DNA from: Cristatella mucedo
Lineage: Eukaryota > Bryozoa > Phylactolaemata > Cristatellidae
Assembly (NCBI GenBank): GCA_009760855.2
Contig: WPIO01000035.1
Location: forward strand, 3,941,001 to 4,005,000
Reading direction: 5' to 3'
Length of the DNA: 64,000 bases
In this document: piece after piece, positions 35,131 to 47,137 of the stretch
Layout of the letters: each line of letters begins with the position of its first letter
Position numbering within the stretch: the first letter of the stretch is position 1
Position numbers and translations under genes: made by a program
The notes under the pieces: generated by a model
What the model was told of the DNA's origin: nothing
The model's database searches: none
Seen by the model: the letters and a program-made list of their open reading frames with translations, nothing else

Positions 35131-35749
35131 ACACCGAAAAAAACGATGGCGATCTCGCCAGCCGAGTATGCTTAGCTTAATGGCGTCGAGAGGGCTTCTG
35201 AAAGTCTATCAATCGCAGGTAGGCCACAAGAACCTAGATCAATGCCATTATCTCACCTCGTTATATCTGGCCATATATCGTCGACGTCACACAATATTAT
35301 TCTAAGAGGCTACTCCGCGGAGATAAGGTAAGTAAGGAGAGCTAGAAGTCCGTTAACGGGGTAAACTCCGAAATAAGTGGGGTAGGTCCACAAAAAATGG
35401 TCAATTTTTCGAAATTCGCGTATTAAAGATAAACTAGTTTTAAATGCAAGCTCCAATTTTGGTGGTTGTAAGATGACTGGAACATGGTCAATTAAATTAT
35501 TTTGTAAGACCTATTTAAAAAGGAAGTCGTCCATCAAGCTCAACAAAATAATTTTCTTTGACAAATAACTGAGCCGGAACTGCGGTTTTCTGGTGAACTC
35601 TGCGAATATAAGCTACTCAGCCCTAAACGGACCCTCAAAAAATAACTGTTGAGAATTTTAAAACGTAAACAATTTCCCGGAAATGACACGCCCCTCGAGA
35701 TCACACGTCTGACTGGTAGTATAACAAGATCATAAAAGAGTAAACCCCC
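35130..35749. other. Unassigned spacer
   Basis: No exon or repeat family recognised. CpG and GC content rise toward the right, into the promoter-like patch. Confidence 0.4.
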
Positions 35750-35900
35750 TATCGGCAGGGTGCCTTGTCCCGCCTCTGCTTCCCAGCCCCGCCCATAGCA
35801 ACCGGCGGTAAACGGCATTCCAAGGCCCACTCTTTATTTACTTGGCAGAAACCTGTTTACATTGGTATGTTTACATCGGATCACAAACCGGAAGTGACTG
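35750..35900. promoter_or_regulatory. Promoter-like patch with GC box and ETS site
   Basis: Contains CCCCGCCC near 35786 and ACCGGAAGTGAC near 35887, an exact ETS-family core of the kind found in TATA-less housekeeping promoters. The DNA to the right is CpG-rich and holds candidate start codons on both strands. Inference from motifs only. Confidence 0.35.
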
Positions 35901-36077
35901 TCATTCGGCCAGTAGACGAACATTAGGGATAATGTATTGAGAATTTGCCGCTGCCGGGGCCGCAGTAACTAAGGAGTCCATTATCACGGCCCTGCATGCA
36001 TCCTGGGACAGCTGACCCAGTTCCTGTAGCCGCCATAACGTACGAGGCGACGGCCGCGAGTGTTCTTTTGTTCGGCG
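35901..36077 (-). CDS. Hypothetical 62-codon... short ORF, possible first exon
   Basis: In good context (CACCATG), the minus frame starts MLTGRRTKEHSRPSPRTL and ends IIPNVRLLAE with a stop. No domain is recognised. On the opposite strand another start (CAGCATGG near 36086) opens a 29-codon frame, MVTRMELARRFLEV. Either could be a first exon served by the adjacent promoter-like patch, or neither may be real. The gene could also continue through a donor that I cannot pick out. Confidence 0.22.
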   Translation of the reverse strand, partial: RRTKEHSRPSPRTLWRLQELGQLSQDACRAVIMDSLVTAAPAAANSQYIIPNVRLLAE

Positions 36078-36179
36078 GCCGGTCAGCATGGTGACTAGGA
36101 TGGAACTAGCGCGTCGTTTTCTGGAAGTCAATCTGAAAATGTTGATTCATTTCTATTCAAGGAAATTTAGATGATATCA

Positions 36180-37290
36180 AGTTCTCATTTATGTCGTTAC
36201 TAGTTAGATATTTGTATTGGCGAATGCCGGTGAGCCGCCCGGCTGTAGCCTGGATTGCCTGCATGAGGTATGAGACCTATCGCGGATATGATCTGCTTAG
36301 GCTGTATAAGGATCTTGTTAGGTTGACCTATTCCTAAGATCCATATTTATCTATTTATTGATTTGTTCCTGCGATGATAGCGTCTCCTAGTGCTGCTTCT
36401 TGGTTATAGCTTGGAGTTCTCAAGTTAATCTGCAAACGACAGTCCAATGCCTGCTGTCATTTATGTCATATCTCCTAAAATAATGATCCGATAACCTTAA
36501 ACTTTGGAATATATGATTGATTGTAGTTACATAATCATTCCAGCCTGCTCGCATGCATATTGGACCTCAGTAGATAGACTTGTTTTGGTCAAAACTGGCA
36601 GTGTTTGTCGTGCTAAGCCTTTGTCATCCTTTCACTCACATGGCTTAAAAATGTCGCAGGTAGGCTACTTGTGATCCAATCAACGTGAAGTTCGAAATAC
36701 ATGCTCCTAAGTATGTGTTTCGATGTTGTATGGCGACAAATATAGTAACACTTGTTATTCCATGTCACCTACATGCTTTGGCACCTTAAGTTGGCTTCTC
36801 TGAGTTCTGTCACAGCAGTAGTACATGATACCTGGCTAATTGTACAACTTGGTTGATACTGGGCCGATCTGTATGAAACTTGGAATATAGGTGGAGCTCA
36901 CCTGTCTCGACACTCTCCCCTGTGCATCTATGCATGATGGGTGTGTATGCATATAATGTGCCTGTGACAGAGTACGTGGGCTGTGTTCGTGATGACAATC
37001 AACAGTTTAAGATGTCAAATTAAAAAAAAAAAATTGTGGGTGGAGTCTCCAGTCGAGTGTCTTGCATTTTTTGAGCTGTTTGCCATATGTCTATAATGAC
37101 GTTTTAATCATCGAACAAATTTGGAGCTGCCTTTTACCAGCAGTGCTATACGTGACTTTGGACTTTTAAAGGTCATAAGAAGGTAAAAACAGCAGCTAAT
37201 ATACATCAAATGATAGCTAATGCTACCAGTGTTCTTCGTGCCAATTTTCATGCCAATCAGTTTACAGTCTTCGTACAATATTTTCGCAAA
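36180..37290. other. Unassigned spacer
   Basis: No gene or transposon recognised. An A-run lies at 37022-37032. Confidence 0.4.
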
Positions 37291-37294
37291 TATT

Positions 37295-38295
37295 TCCACC
37301 CATGGATGGCAGCAAATTTTCTAAAACTTAACAATGATAAAACTAACTTACTAGTTATGGGCAAACCCAGTGTGATCCAGAGATGGGAAAGGCTGACTCT
37401 CAAAATTGGCTCTGCCAGCATATCTCCAGTTGAATCAGCTCGAAATCTAGGTGTCATATTCCAAAGGAACCTCTCTTTAGACGACCATATCAGCTCCACA
37501 GTCAAATCCGCCTATTTTCAGCTCCATAACATTGCTAAAATTAAGGCTTGTTTAGATAATGATACCACATCTCAGTTGGTCCATGCATTCGTGACACCCC
37601 GTCCCGACTTCTGCAACTCACTGCTTACTGGCCTACCAGCATGTGCCATCAGGCGATTGCAGCTGGTGCAAAATTCAGCAGCTAGGCTTCTCTGTCGTGT
37701 GCGTCGCAGTTGCCACATTACTCCACGTCTCGCCGACCTGCACTGGCTACCAGTCAAGCAACAGAGTGACTTCAAAGTTTTGTCGCTCACTGTTAGGCCC
37801 CTTCATTCTATGGCTCCAGCCTATCTCTTAGATATACTACCCCATCAGGCCAAGCATCGTACCACCTGCTTTTCGGAATCCAACAGTATAGAAATACCTC
37901 ATACAAACCTTAAATCCTTTGGAGACCGTGCATCTAGTTCATATTCTACCTAAGCCTGGAAATCCCTCCCGACCTGCTTAAGAACATCCCGTGACCTGAC
38001 CACATTTAAAAGGAACCTAAAAACACACCTATTTAGGACAGCATTTAGTGGGTCCCTGTAATTCGTCCTTGATGTGCTTATGCATGCTGACACTGTGCAT
38101 GCTGCCACTAACCACATTTGCATGCTGACCCTGTGCATGTCACCCCTAACCGTATTATTCATTTCGTTTGTTTTTCAAGCATGATTTTACTTACCATTCA
38201 ATTGCATTTCACTTTACAGCTAATGTAAAGCGCCTAGAGAGAGATCTAGTTCTCTGAGGGCACTTTATGAAGTGAATTATTATTGTTATTGCCCG
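37295..38295 (+). mobile_element. L2-A LINE, 5'-truncated
   Basis: Starts at MAANFLKLNNDKTNLLVMGK and keeps an open frame through RNLGVIFQRNLSLDDH and NSAARLLCRVRRSCHI to about 37953. There a one-base change in TCATATTCTACCTAAGCC puts a stop before AWNSLP. The 3' UTR and tail (GAGATCTAGTTCTCTGAGG) are intact. Confidence 0.93.
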
Positions 38296-38299
38296 AGAA

Positions 38300-39165
38300 T
38301 CGATTTTTGAGCATTAGGGCTATGCTTGCCAAAAGTAATTACGTGGGCCAATGAAATGCCCAATGAGTGGCTGTGCACTGCATGAGTACTTTCTTCAGCC
38401 TTCGCAACCTATAATTCTTCGCCTCAGTCGCTCTTCGAAGATTGCTAAGCGGCTGCTGTTTCTAGTCACTATGATTGCCTGTTGGAGGGTTTAGATATGA
38501 GACGCCGAGTGCTGATATTGTAGCCGGCAGACCGGCAGCCTGACGCTTGACTGCTTGCTAGGCCCAGGTGTCTAGCCACACAGTGGAAGAGCTAGTGCCC
38601 GAAAAATTCAGAGAAGCGAAAGATCGATTGGTGATTGGCAATAGTAAACGCGAGGCCTATGTGTCCCTATCGATCTCAATCGGCCATTGCCGGACTTGTG
38701 CAGTTATCACTTAATTTCGCTCTTCGTCACGGTCGCAGGTTGAGTTCTGTGAAGCTGCCGCTCTGTCGCTCTCTGTTTATAGCGAAGGCTCAGCTACCAT
38801 TCTGTGCGAGGGAGCAGTATAGAAAAAACAGACGTTATATCAATCCTGTAAGCAAGCAGTTCCTGGGATGAAGCTGCCAGCAGCATGTGCTCGATCCAAC
38901 AAAATTCGGCTCAACCTTCCTAGCTTTCCCGAGTTTCTCGTAAACCACTCGGCTGCTCACACTCTGCCCCGACTCAAAGCCACCATTCGCTGAAGACAGG
39001 CATGTCAGCGAATTTCACGTCGCAACAGCAATCGGCGCGACCATTTGTCTCTCTGGGAACTCGGCTGACATAGGCTCGTTCTGGTAGTCTGCTTTTCGGC
39101 TCCGAGCTATTCGAAATCGCCTCTGGTGATCTAGGGACGGGTTGGTTTATTGTTGAAGCAATCGC
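38300..39165. other. Unassigned spacer before duplicated unit copy 2
   Basis: No supported feature. An open plus frame at 38635-38871 lacks recognisable motifs. Confidence 0.4.
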
Positions 39166-41574
39166 ACCACTGCCTACAGAATGAGCTGATCGTCAAACGA
39201 GCATTTAGGCGAGAGCTAGGACATTCTGCTACCAGGAAAGCAGCTTTAAGCCATGCAGCTCATGATGAACGTGATTCGACCCGAAATAGCGAAGGGGCGT
39301 GCCTTATCGCCTGGAGATTCTGCTTTGGCCCGGCATGGGATGCTTGGCACCGACAACTACAGATACAGGAAGACTGCCTCATTCAGCCAGCAGCAGCTTG
39401 TGCTGTGATGGACTCAGCTAGTGACGTCTTGACCTCGAGATATAGCCCTTGCTCTTTGCTGAACCCGATGGCAAATGCATCGGCTAAAGCGTCGATAATT
39501 AGTCGGACGTCAGCTGAAACCAGATTAACATTGCCGACGCGAAAAATTTAGACGCCCAAAAGTTTTTCGGCTGGGCCACAGACGGCAATAATATGGAGTC
39601 TGGTCACTCTGATACGAGTTTGATTTCTTCGAGTGACGGCGTTTTCCCGTGTTTGACGGCATTCTATAGAAACGTGATGCCAGCCGGTGCAATGCTCTAC
39701 AATAAGCTGTTAGCCATGCCACGGCTATTAGTCTGCCGGTCAGTCGACTTTCCCTTGTTCGGCTAAACAAAATAATGTCTGCTTGAGCTTATTATTCAGA
39801 ATCATAAGCATTTTGACGGGCTTTGCAAACGTTACATTCCCCCAGTCCCACCAAAAGGTATTATGGGCTGAGTCCGTTATATTAGGATCTTTTTCCGAAT
39901 GTCTGACGTCTTTTTGAGAAGAACGCCAAAAGCAAAAATTGTGTCAACAAGTAATAGAATTAAAGCCCAAAAAATATACTTGGACGTGATTCAACCAACC
40001 TTTTCTCAAACCATATATCTCCGAGCTATTAAATAGCATTGAGTCCGGTCAGCATGTGGATGCCGGGCTTTCCCGAACGATGTCTTCTAGGTCCTCCTTC
40101 GATCATGTTTCTGTCCTGCCTCGGTATTTCTTTTCTTAGGAAGTTAACTCAGTCAGCTTGCCTTTCTTCCTGGTTTCTTTTAGCGTCCTACAAGTTCCTT
40201 CTACAAGTCGGTCCTTGGAAAGGCTTATTCACCGTTAGCCGGCGGTGCCAGCTCCACAGTCTACCCAACACTGATCGCTGTGATTGACAGTCCTCTCAAT
40301 GCAAAGTCTTTTATTCTGCCATAACAGCTGCTTTTTTAAGCAAGCGCAATGAGTTTCAGCTTTACCCCTACGTCTGGCTTGCTTGACATCTAATCAATTT
40401 ATGCTAATCAATTTAAACTTACCTGTGACTGCCTTGAACGCCGGACACCTCAAGGTCTGGTTGTCATAGCTAGAGCCTGTGCTGTGCCATAAATAGACAC
40501 TCTAAACTCGATCGATGAATTCTCAGGACAACCCTTCGGCCGTCTCAATCAAAGTTGAAAAAGGAGGCACGTCCTTGATGACGAAAACGATTGCATGTTT
40601 GCTCTAGCCTATGTGGTGCTTCTGTAAGTCTTCAGCAAGGCACTGAGAATCTGTCTTTAATGTGTCTGAGACCGGAATGGAGCCTCGATGGGGCTCCGTT
40701 AGAAATGCTGGCTGCAGCGGTTACTTAACTTCCTTCGGTGCTACCTCTACTAACGTAACGGTTCCAGCCCTTGTTCCTTCCAGCTGGTTGGTTACTGATG
40801 CTGATGGAGCTGGCCCCTCAGACAGCAGCATACCATACAAGCCGATAAGCATAGGTGTAAGAATAGAGCGCGATGAGTAAAGAGAACAATTAAACCTTAA
40901 ATAACTGGTACGTACCGTTAGAGTAGCAGTATTTTAGGGCAGTATATTCGACAGCCCTTAGTGGGCTGCCGCTCAGCACAAAGCCGGGAATAGGCTACGG
41001 CTTATTCATGCAAAACCCCACATACAACGATTCACCCAAACGCCGGAAAGGTTTGGATAATATCTAAACCAGCATGAACCACATAAAATTACACAATCGG
41101 TTCCTCTTTTCGTAAATCCGGAACTGCTAATAATATTTTACCTTTGTCATAAAGATAAACTTTACATATCAAGTTTCAGTATTCCCGAGAGAAACAATTA
41201 AAACCAAGCCCGACGAAAAGAAGCCGACAGTATGAACACGGCTTAAATATTTTTCTAGGAAGATTTTTAAGCCCGAGGCACAGTCTTTGTTTAATGTGCT
41301 AGCAAAATTTTGACGAACTTACTGACTAGGGATGTCCATTCTGGCACAGTTAATCAGGCATGGTTGTAGGAGCAGCCTGGAGAGCTGGCATTTATGAAAT
41401 CCAGTGCTAGCACCAAGCAGATGATTAATTCAATGAAGATTATCTCAAGCACATTCACAGATTGAACTGGAATATAAACCAATTAATCTGCAAGTCTTCG
41501 GCTATTGGTCGTGTTATTCCTGGGTTTATTGATGTAGCTTCCAAATCAACAAACTCGCTGAGTAGCTCGGATCC

Positions 41575-41715
41575 CATACTGGTTTAGCCTAAGGGTAAAG
41601 CACACCCCTTCGATGAACGAGATTGTGGTCTCAAACCTTGATGCCATAGCAAAGGTCAAGGATTGAGATTAACATAATTGCCAATACAATGATTACAATA
41701 CAAAGCACTATATAG
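41575..41715 (+). mobile_element. tRNA-like SINE candidate, copy 2
   Basis: Counterpart of 5985-6110: ACTGGTTTAGCCTAAGGG as the A-box-like part, TTGTGGTCTCAAACCTTG as the B-box-like part, ending AAAGCACTATATAG. Confidence 0.48.
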
Positions 41716-41737
41716 ATAAAAATTACACACACATATA

Positions 41738-41744
41738 TATATAC

Positions 41745-41779
<35 letters not shown>

Positions 41780-41822
41780 AGCGTGTGTGTTCGTGTGCGT
41801 GTGCCTGTGCGCGTGCGTGTGC

Positions 41823-41872
<50 letters not shown>
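41738..41872. repeat. (TA)n / (TG)n compound microsatellite
   Basis: TA-rich tract followed by interrupted (TG)n with CG variants and a pure (TG) run at the end. Confidence 0.95.
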
Positions 41873-41875
<3 letters not shown>

Positions 41876-42404
41876 GGCATATAAATATTGGTCTCACAAC
41901 CCCTCACTAGCATTATAGACTGTTGGGTCGGCCACAGGTCCTCCCACTAACGATGCACCTGCAAGTGAGTAGCTAGCTGACACCGATTGTTAATGCAGTA
42001 GCTGCATGTGTCCAAGGTTGAGACGACTTCTCTTCTCGTCAATTCTCTCTTCCTAAGTATCTTCATTACAGCTACGTTCTCGCCAGGCAAAGATTTCCTT
42101 CCTTGTAGCAGCTCGTGTTCATAAAATGCATTGGAGACACGTACCACCAGATGCTTCTGGGGCATCGCTCATTGTGCCTGGGTAACTCTGAAAAAATGCT
42201 ACAGTAAGTGAGATCTCGTGTCAGTAAGGAAAGTCAGAGCAATGATATGGATATCTGCCAGTTATCAATTAAGCCATTTAAGTACAGGAGAACCTCAGGG
42301 CTTGGTCCTAGGCTCTCTTCTTAGGCCCTCTTCTTTTCACCATCGATTATCACTCACTCACAGAAAGCACTTTTGAAAATAAGTACGCCAAAGACAACAA
42401 TAAT

Positions 42405-42645
42405 AATAATAATAATAATGACAATGCACTTGATAAAGTGCCTTCAGTGAACTCAATCTCTTTCTAGGCACTTTACGTTTGCTACAAAGGAAAACGCGAT
42501 TGAATGGTGAGTGATATCATGCTTGATGAACAACATGAATAACATGGTTAGGGGTGACATGCACAGGGTCAGCATGCAAGTGTGGTTAGTGGCAGCATGC
42601 ATAGTGTCAGCATGCATAAGCACATGAATGTCGAATCACAGGGAC
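42405..42645 (-). mobile_element. L2-A 3' UTR fragment, reverse orientation
   Basis: Counterpart of 6630-6893, nearly identical to it, with the same inverted junction into plus-strand L2-A. Confidence 0.88.
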
Positions 42646-43275
42646 CAAGTGTGTGACAAAAAATCGATCCTTCCTCGTTATGGGGGATTTCAACGTTCAC
42701 TTTGATAATTTATCAGATGCCTTCAGCACTGAATTTCGTGCATTGACTGACTCATTGCCTCTTGTGGCTGATGTGCATGGCCCTACTCCCATCAAGGGTC
42801 ACACACTCTACCAGATTTTCTCATACAACTGATCGTTGCCATAACGAATTTTTACCAAACCCTACTTATCTGACCACACGCAGATCTAATTTAATCTACA
42901 GTGCGTGACCTTCTCCTCCAATAAAATAACCCGTGTATAGCGAAACCTGAAGACCCTTGACATCGATGCTGTCCGTGCGAGAATATTTGCTTTGCTTCTG
43001 CTGCTCGGTCCTCCCTTCGATCTGTCATCATTGGTAGACAGCTACAACACGGCACTAGCTGACACGATCGACGAGCTTGCAACTATGACTAAGCACACTG
43101 TGTGCCCTCGGCCAGACTGGCTTAGGTTTACCACAGACTGGGATGATTTATTTTTACCACAACTAGAATGATGTTTCCCGATTCCTGGCTGCAAGTCAAT
43201 GTCTAAATTTAGGCAGGTCACTGGCGATCTCGTCCTGAATGTTCATATCCCAATCAAAGAACAAGTGTGCATGCC
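42646..43275 (+). mobile_element. L2-A endonuclease fragment with internal deletion
   Basis: Carries RSFLVMGDFNVHFDNLSDAF and the following endonuclease sequence with several new stops (for example CTCTACCAGATT for CTCGACCAGATT near 42810). At about 43140 it jumps to sequence equivalent to 7710-7815, then stops matching. Confidence 0.85.
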
Positions 43276-43770
43276 GTAGAGTTAACTCCCATAATCAGAG
43301 CAAATTATCAATGTACACAGTTAGATTTTACATGGAATAATAGTTGCACTTTTGCGAAGCAAATCTTGTTGATTTTTTATTGGTTGTGGTAATGGCCCCC
43401 AACCATTGCGGTTGATTGGTGACTGTTAACGCAAAAAGCAGCTTGAAAATGCCATCTCATCACTTAGAACTCAGCAAAATGTTGTCGCCACTGACAAATG
43501 TAGCTTTGCACTACAATTTCTGGTCCATTAGCCACAGGTTAGCATTTCACTTTTAACTCAATAAAATTTTCAAAACAATGACAATTGGAGATTTGTCCTG
43601 TCAACTTATGGTCGATTTGCCCAGATTTGTAGTCAACTGATAGCTAGAGCCGAGTAGATAGAGCTCCTACTAATGGATTTGGCTAACTGACCTGGTTGCA
43701 CTTTAAACATGGTGATTTGTTTGAGTATTTAAAATTGGAGCGTTGAGAAACCCATATGGGGGCATTTTGC
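43276..43770. other. Unassigned spacer
   Basis: AT-rich DNA, no feature recognised. Confidence 0.4.
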
Positions 43771-43779
43771 GTCGAATTG

Positions 43780-45400
43780 CTGTAGATTGTAGTTTTTGCA
43801 TGGGTCATTCCAGTCGCTTGCAGTGCATTGCTGCCGAATGGTTGACTTAATTAAAGTGAAATTGTGCTAGTACACAATAACTGATAATTAGAGCTTCTAG
43901 TGTAGGAGTTCTGGTCTCTTAGCTGCGGATTCCAATGGATTGCAGTAGATTGATGTGTAGCCGACTTCACGGGTGCTAGCCTATTATCACTACGCCCCCA
44001 GCTCTCTGTTCCCGTTCTTGGTCGTTATGCAGTGTCCTCCAGCAACAGCTGTGGTTCACGGTTGGTCGATCGGGTACACAAAACTATATAATGCACACCC
44101 ATGCGCTATACAATGGGGGGACTAAACAAGTTTACGCAGGACGGTCCTATACAAGGTAAACCACAGGGGCACGAGATGACGCCACAAGATTGAACAAACG
44201 TGTTAGTTTCTCAGTCGGCTTCCCCAGTCACATCGTCACTGGACTCCATCCCACCAGTACAAGCATACGACTTCCAAGACCCGGCTAGCTGAGTACTCTG
44301 GGATAGACGGAGCAGACGTCGACCACCGTCGACAGCTTCAGCCAAAAGATAGCAGGCAAGCTGTCCCAAGTTCCGGTCCTCGGGTCTCTGGGAGCTGACC
44401 TCAGGCTTTGCCCTTCCGAGGCAAGGCGATGCCCAGCCCGACGTATCAAATGTCAGTGGCTCTGCCAACGCTAGGGTACAGCTGTATGGCACCAGGCCCT
44501 TGCAGTAAATTGCGATGCATTGTGTGAAAACGCATATGCACAATGGAGTAAAATGTTGGGCGAAGTTTAAGCTGAATAAAGTCTTACATGCAATGTAAAT
44601 TAGAGCTTCATGCTGGCTTTTTGAGAATAATTTGCAATGGAATAGAGTCAATTGTGGTATATTCCCAGATAATGTCGGCCGATTGCCACTGCACGCCAGA
44701 GTGAGTGGATACACATTTTTATTTGTATTTTCAGTGGGTGTGCAAAAAAAAACAAAATTTGCTTGATAGCACAATCAAAACTAGAGCTCGGCCCAATCTA
44801 TTTCTAATTGTTCTTTGTGAAAGCGGTGGATTGGTGTCGATTATAGTATTGACCCAGGTTATTGCAGTCGATGGCAGGGCACAGCATTAGAATAGATTTT
44901 TCAACGCTAGCCAAATCGTATGACTACAGTTGCCTCTTTAATTTTTTTTATAAAATGCAACAAAAAAAGAAGCGTTTTGAACACGACATCTTTCGTTTCA
45001 TGGTGAAATACAGTGGACTGTGGTACATCACAGTGGATTGCCCGGTCAGTCAGAGCTGCTGCAATCTTATTTCGAGAAAACGTGTGCGTTTTTGTGAGTA
45101 CATTGTTAGTGTAGTGTAGTTTTATTGTATTTGTAGGAGCTTTGTGATGCGGATTTGTGGTGGATTTGATGTGAGCTAAAGTAGATTGTGGTGGCTTGCC
45201 GTAGATTGCAGTACAGGTCTCTAGCACTGCAGCTTGTTTGCATAAGTATGCATGAACGAAAGGATACGAAATCTTGTGGATAAAAGAAATCAGTGATTTA
45301 CTTAAATATCCGCTCGAAATTTGATCTATGCAGTGCCAATTTCCGGTCGATATTAGCAAAAATAGAATGGATTGCATTCGATTTCAGTGGATTGCCATAA
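43780..45400 (+). repeat. Degenerate TGGATTGCAGTAGATTG-type repeat field
   Basis: A short motif of the form T-R-G-A-T-T-G-Y-A/R-G-T recurs at least ten times at irregular spacing: TGTAGATTGTAG (43780), ATGGATTGCAGTAGATTG (43933), GCAGTAAATTGCG (44501), AGTGGATTGCCC (45030), GTAGATTGTGG (45181), CGTAGATTGCAG (45199) and CAGTGGATTGCC (45384). Between 43960 and 44460 lies a more GC-rich block with long open minus frames but no recognised domain. Confidence 0.5.
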
Positions 45401-45539
45401 TCAGTCAAACCTGAATCGCAATTATATTGTTTAATATCAGTGCTCCTTACATACCGACGATCATTTTGTGGCTCGCGTGCTTCGCCTTGCTTTTTGCAGT
45501 AAAAAAGCAAAGAAAAAGTCTATCCGCCCAGTCGCTGAT

Positions 45540-45650
45540 TGAGGCACTGATGAGGATTGAGGCACTGATTCAGATTGATTCTGATTGATTGATTGATTGA
45601 TTTATTGATTCAGATTGATTCTGATTGAGGCACTGATTCAGGCACGGATC
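45540..45650. repeat. GATT/CTGATTGAGGCA short tandem array
   Basis: Alternating copies of CTGATTGAGGCACTGATT and (GATT)n, arranged so that the blocks before and after the GATT core mirror each other in order. Confidence 0.85.
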
Positions 45651-45879
45651 TAGCGACGGCATATAACTATTATGACTATGCTGCATTTTATATTCAATTA
45701 CTACTCGGACATATACTTTTACTAAGGTGTAAGCATTCATGTAGCATGCAGGTGCATCCACAGTACTGGCATCGTCTCGGTTTTTTAGCCAGAGCCTTGG
45801 CATAACTGTGTGTGGTTTTGTATGGACGTTTGAGTTCGTGGCTGTGTGCACCTGCCCTCCGGCCTGCATGCATGCACAC

Positions 45880-45997
45880 GCATGTGTGTGAGTGTGTGTG
45901 TCTGTGTATGTGTGTGTGTGTGTGTGAGTGTGTGTGTGTGTGTGTGTGTGCAGGTGTTTATTTGTGTGAAGGTGTATGTGCTTGAGTGTGTGTGTGT

Positions 45998-46047
<50 letters not shown>
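45880..46047. repeat. (TG)n-rich microsatellite
   Basis: Interrupted TG tract ending in about 38 bp of pure TG. Confidence 0.95.
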
Positions 46048-46049
<2 letters not shown>

Positions 46050-46442
46050 GCCTGTATTGATAAGTGTGTCAGTGTTTGTTCTTGCATTTGCATGCGAGCA
46101 GGATTTACAACGAAGGCTCAACTAAATTATTGGCATAAAACTTCATCAAAGTAGCTTGTGCTTAAGATGAGTTGTAGTTCTTCAAAAATAATGACAGACT
46201 TACATGCATATCGATTTGTAGGTTTTAATGTATACATTATTCATGCTGAGTGATCGTTGATTAGATTTATGGGAACCAGCTGCAGTAGGTGGAAAATTGT
46301 ATGCTCTTTCCCGCGGTAATGTACTCTGTAATCGCTTAAGAAATATTGAAAAGGAATTCCAAGCGTGTATTTTCTTTAGCTTTTGGAGGGTTCCAAATTC
46401 CTGGCCGCCTTTTGTCGCTTTGCGTGAAAGTCAATAATTTTT

Positions 46443-46469
46443 CTCTCTTCAATCCTTTATTGAAGAGAG
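46443..46469. repeat. 11-bp perfect inverted repeat (hairpin)
   Basis: CTCTCTTCAAT and its exact reverse complement ATTGAAGAGAG are separated by 5 bp. The right part of this hairpin is the target of the insertion at 46470. Confidence 0.85.
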
Positions 46470-46536
46470 AGAAGAAAGAGAGACTGGTTCACCTCACAGG
46501 GTGGTAACCGTGAGATACTGTAACATGCATCAAAAA
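46470..46536 (+). mobile_element. 67-bp retroposon-like insert with 21-bp flanking repeats
   Basis: A 67-bp sequence containing TTCACCTCACAGGGTGG and CTGTAACATGCATCAAAAA is flanked by perfect 21-bp direct repeats (46449-46469 and 46537-46557). The related locus near 51380 has only one, uninterrupted copy of the target. The A-rich end and long target duplication are typical of LINE-mediated retroposition. A second relative lies at 47138-47197. Confidence 0.7.
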
Positions 46537-47137
46537 TCAATCCTTTATTGAAGAGAGGGATAGCTTTAAACCAAGGTTTAATAAGTGTATCTAGTTGGGG
46601 CACATGCAATAGGAAAACAGTTCGAGGCTTGAAAACTTCACCGAAGGCGTCGTCAAATAGTTAGCTTCATTGGTCACTGTAAAAGGAATGCTGACAATTT
46701 TTACCTAAAGCGATGAATGATAGATCTTTTTATTATACTTTGTGCAAAGACGTAATGGTCGATTGGTTGTTGTACTGATCCTGAATCGTTCTTGCAACAT
46801 AATTCTCACATTAAATAAATGTGCTGGTTGGCTAGCATGCATGAATGGTAGTCATATCCCTTAATGCAAGGGGTCATGCCGATAGGATAATATTGGGCTT
46901 GGCACGAGTTTTGTTAATAAAGTGCTCGGTTTTGTAGTCAGCAGACTCACCGTTTGGCTGCTAGACCTAGCCTGGTGACCGGTTTGTCTAGATCTTGTTA
47001 CAGTGATGCAAATTCTTAGGCTGGTTCAGTAGCCAAATCTGTAGAGTAACCGAAGAGCTTTAAGGGCCATCGCCACGTCTAGCAGGGGTCAATAAAAATC
47101 AACCACTGCAGCACAGGAATCTATGATCTCGGTCGCT

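Larger units (their letters stand above)
39168..43275 (+). repeat. Large duplicated unit, copy 2
   Basis: Collinear with 2925-7820. It lacks the L2-A insertion (uninterrupted site near 39700-39725) and has lost the L2-A segment equivalent to about 7390-7710. The left edge holds a 134-codon open plus frame (39150-39551) reading FRRELGHSATRKAALSHAAH, then AWRFCFGPAWDAWHRQLQIQ. Copy 1 preserves this only with frameshifts. I do not recognise it; it may be a remnant of the unit's own coding sequence. Confidence 0.83.
45880..47060 (+). repeat. Diverged duplicated segment, copy A
   Basis: Matches 50519-51890 in order: (TG)n, then CAGGATTTACAACGAAGGCT, TTTATGGGAACCAGC, CTTCAATCCTTTATTGAAGA, AAGTGTATCTAGTTGG, and ACCTAGCCTGGTGACCGG. 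Divergence is high, so this is an old duplication or an interspersed repeat that includes a microsatellite end. Confidence 0.75.

Noticed and set aside
44211..44774. 188-codon minus-strand ORF
   Set aside because: Crosses the degenerate repeat field, shows no known motif and has no clear start context or splice signals. Left as unassigned.
45570..46121. Long threonine-histidine ORF on the minus strand
   Set aside because: Translation of a (TG)n tract; the flanks have no domain.
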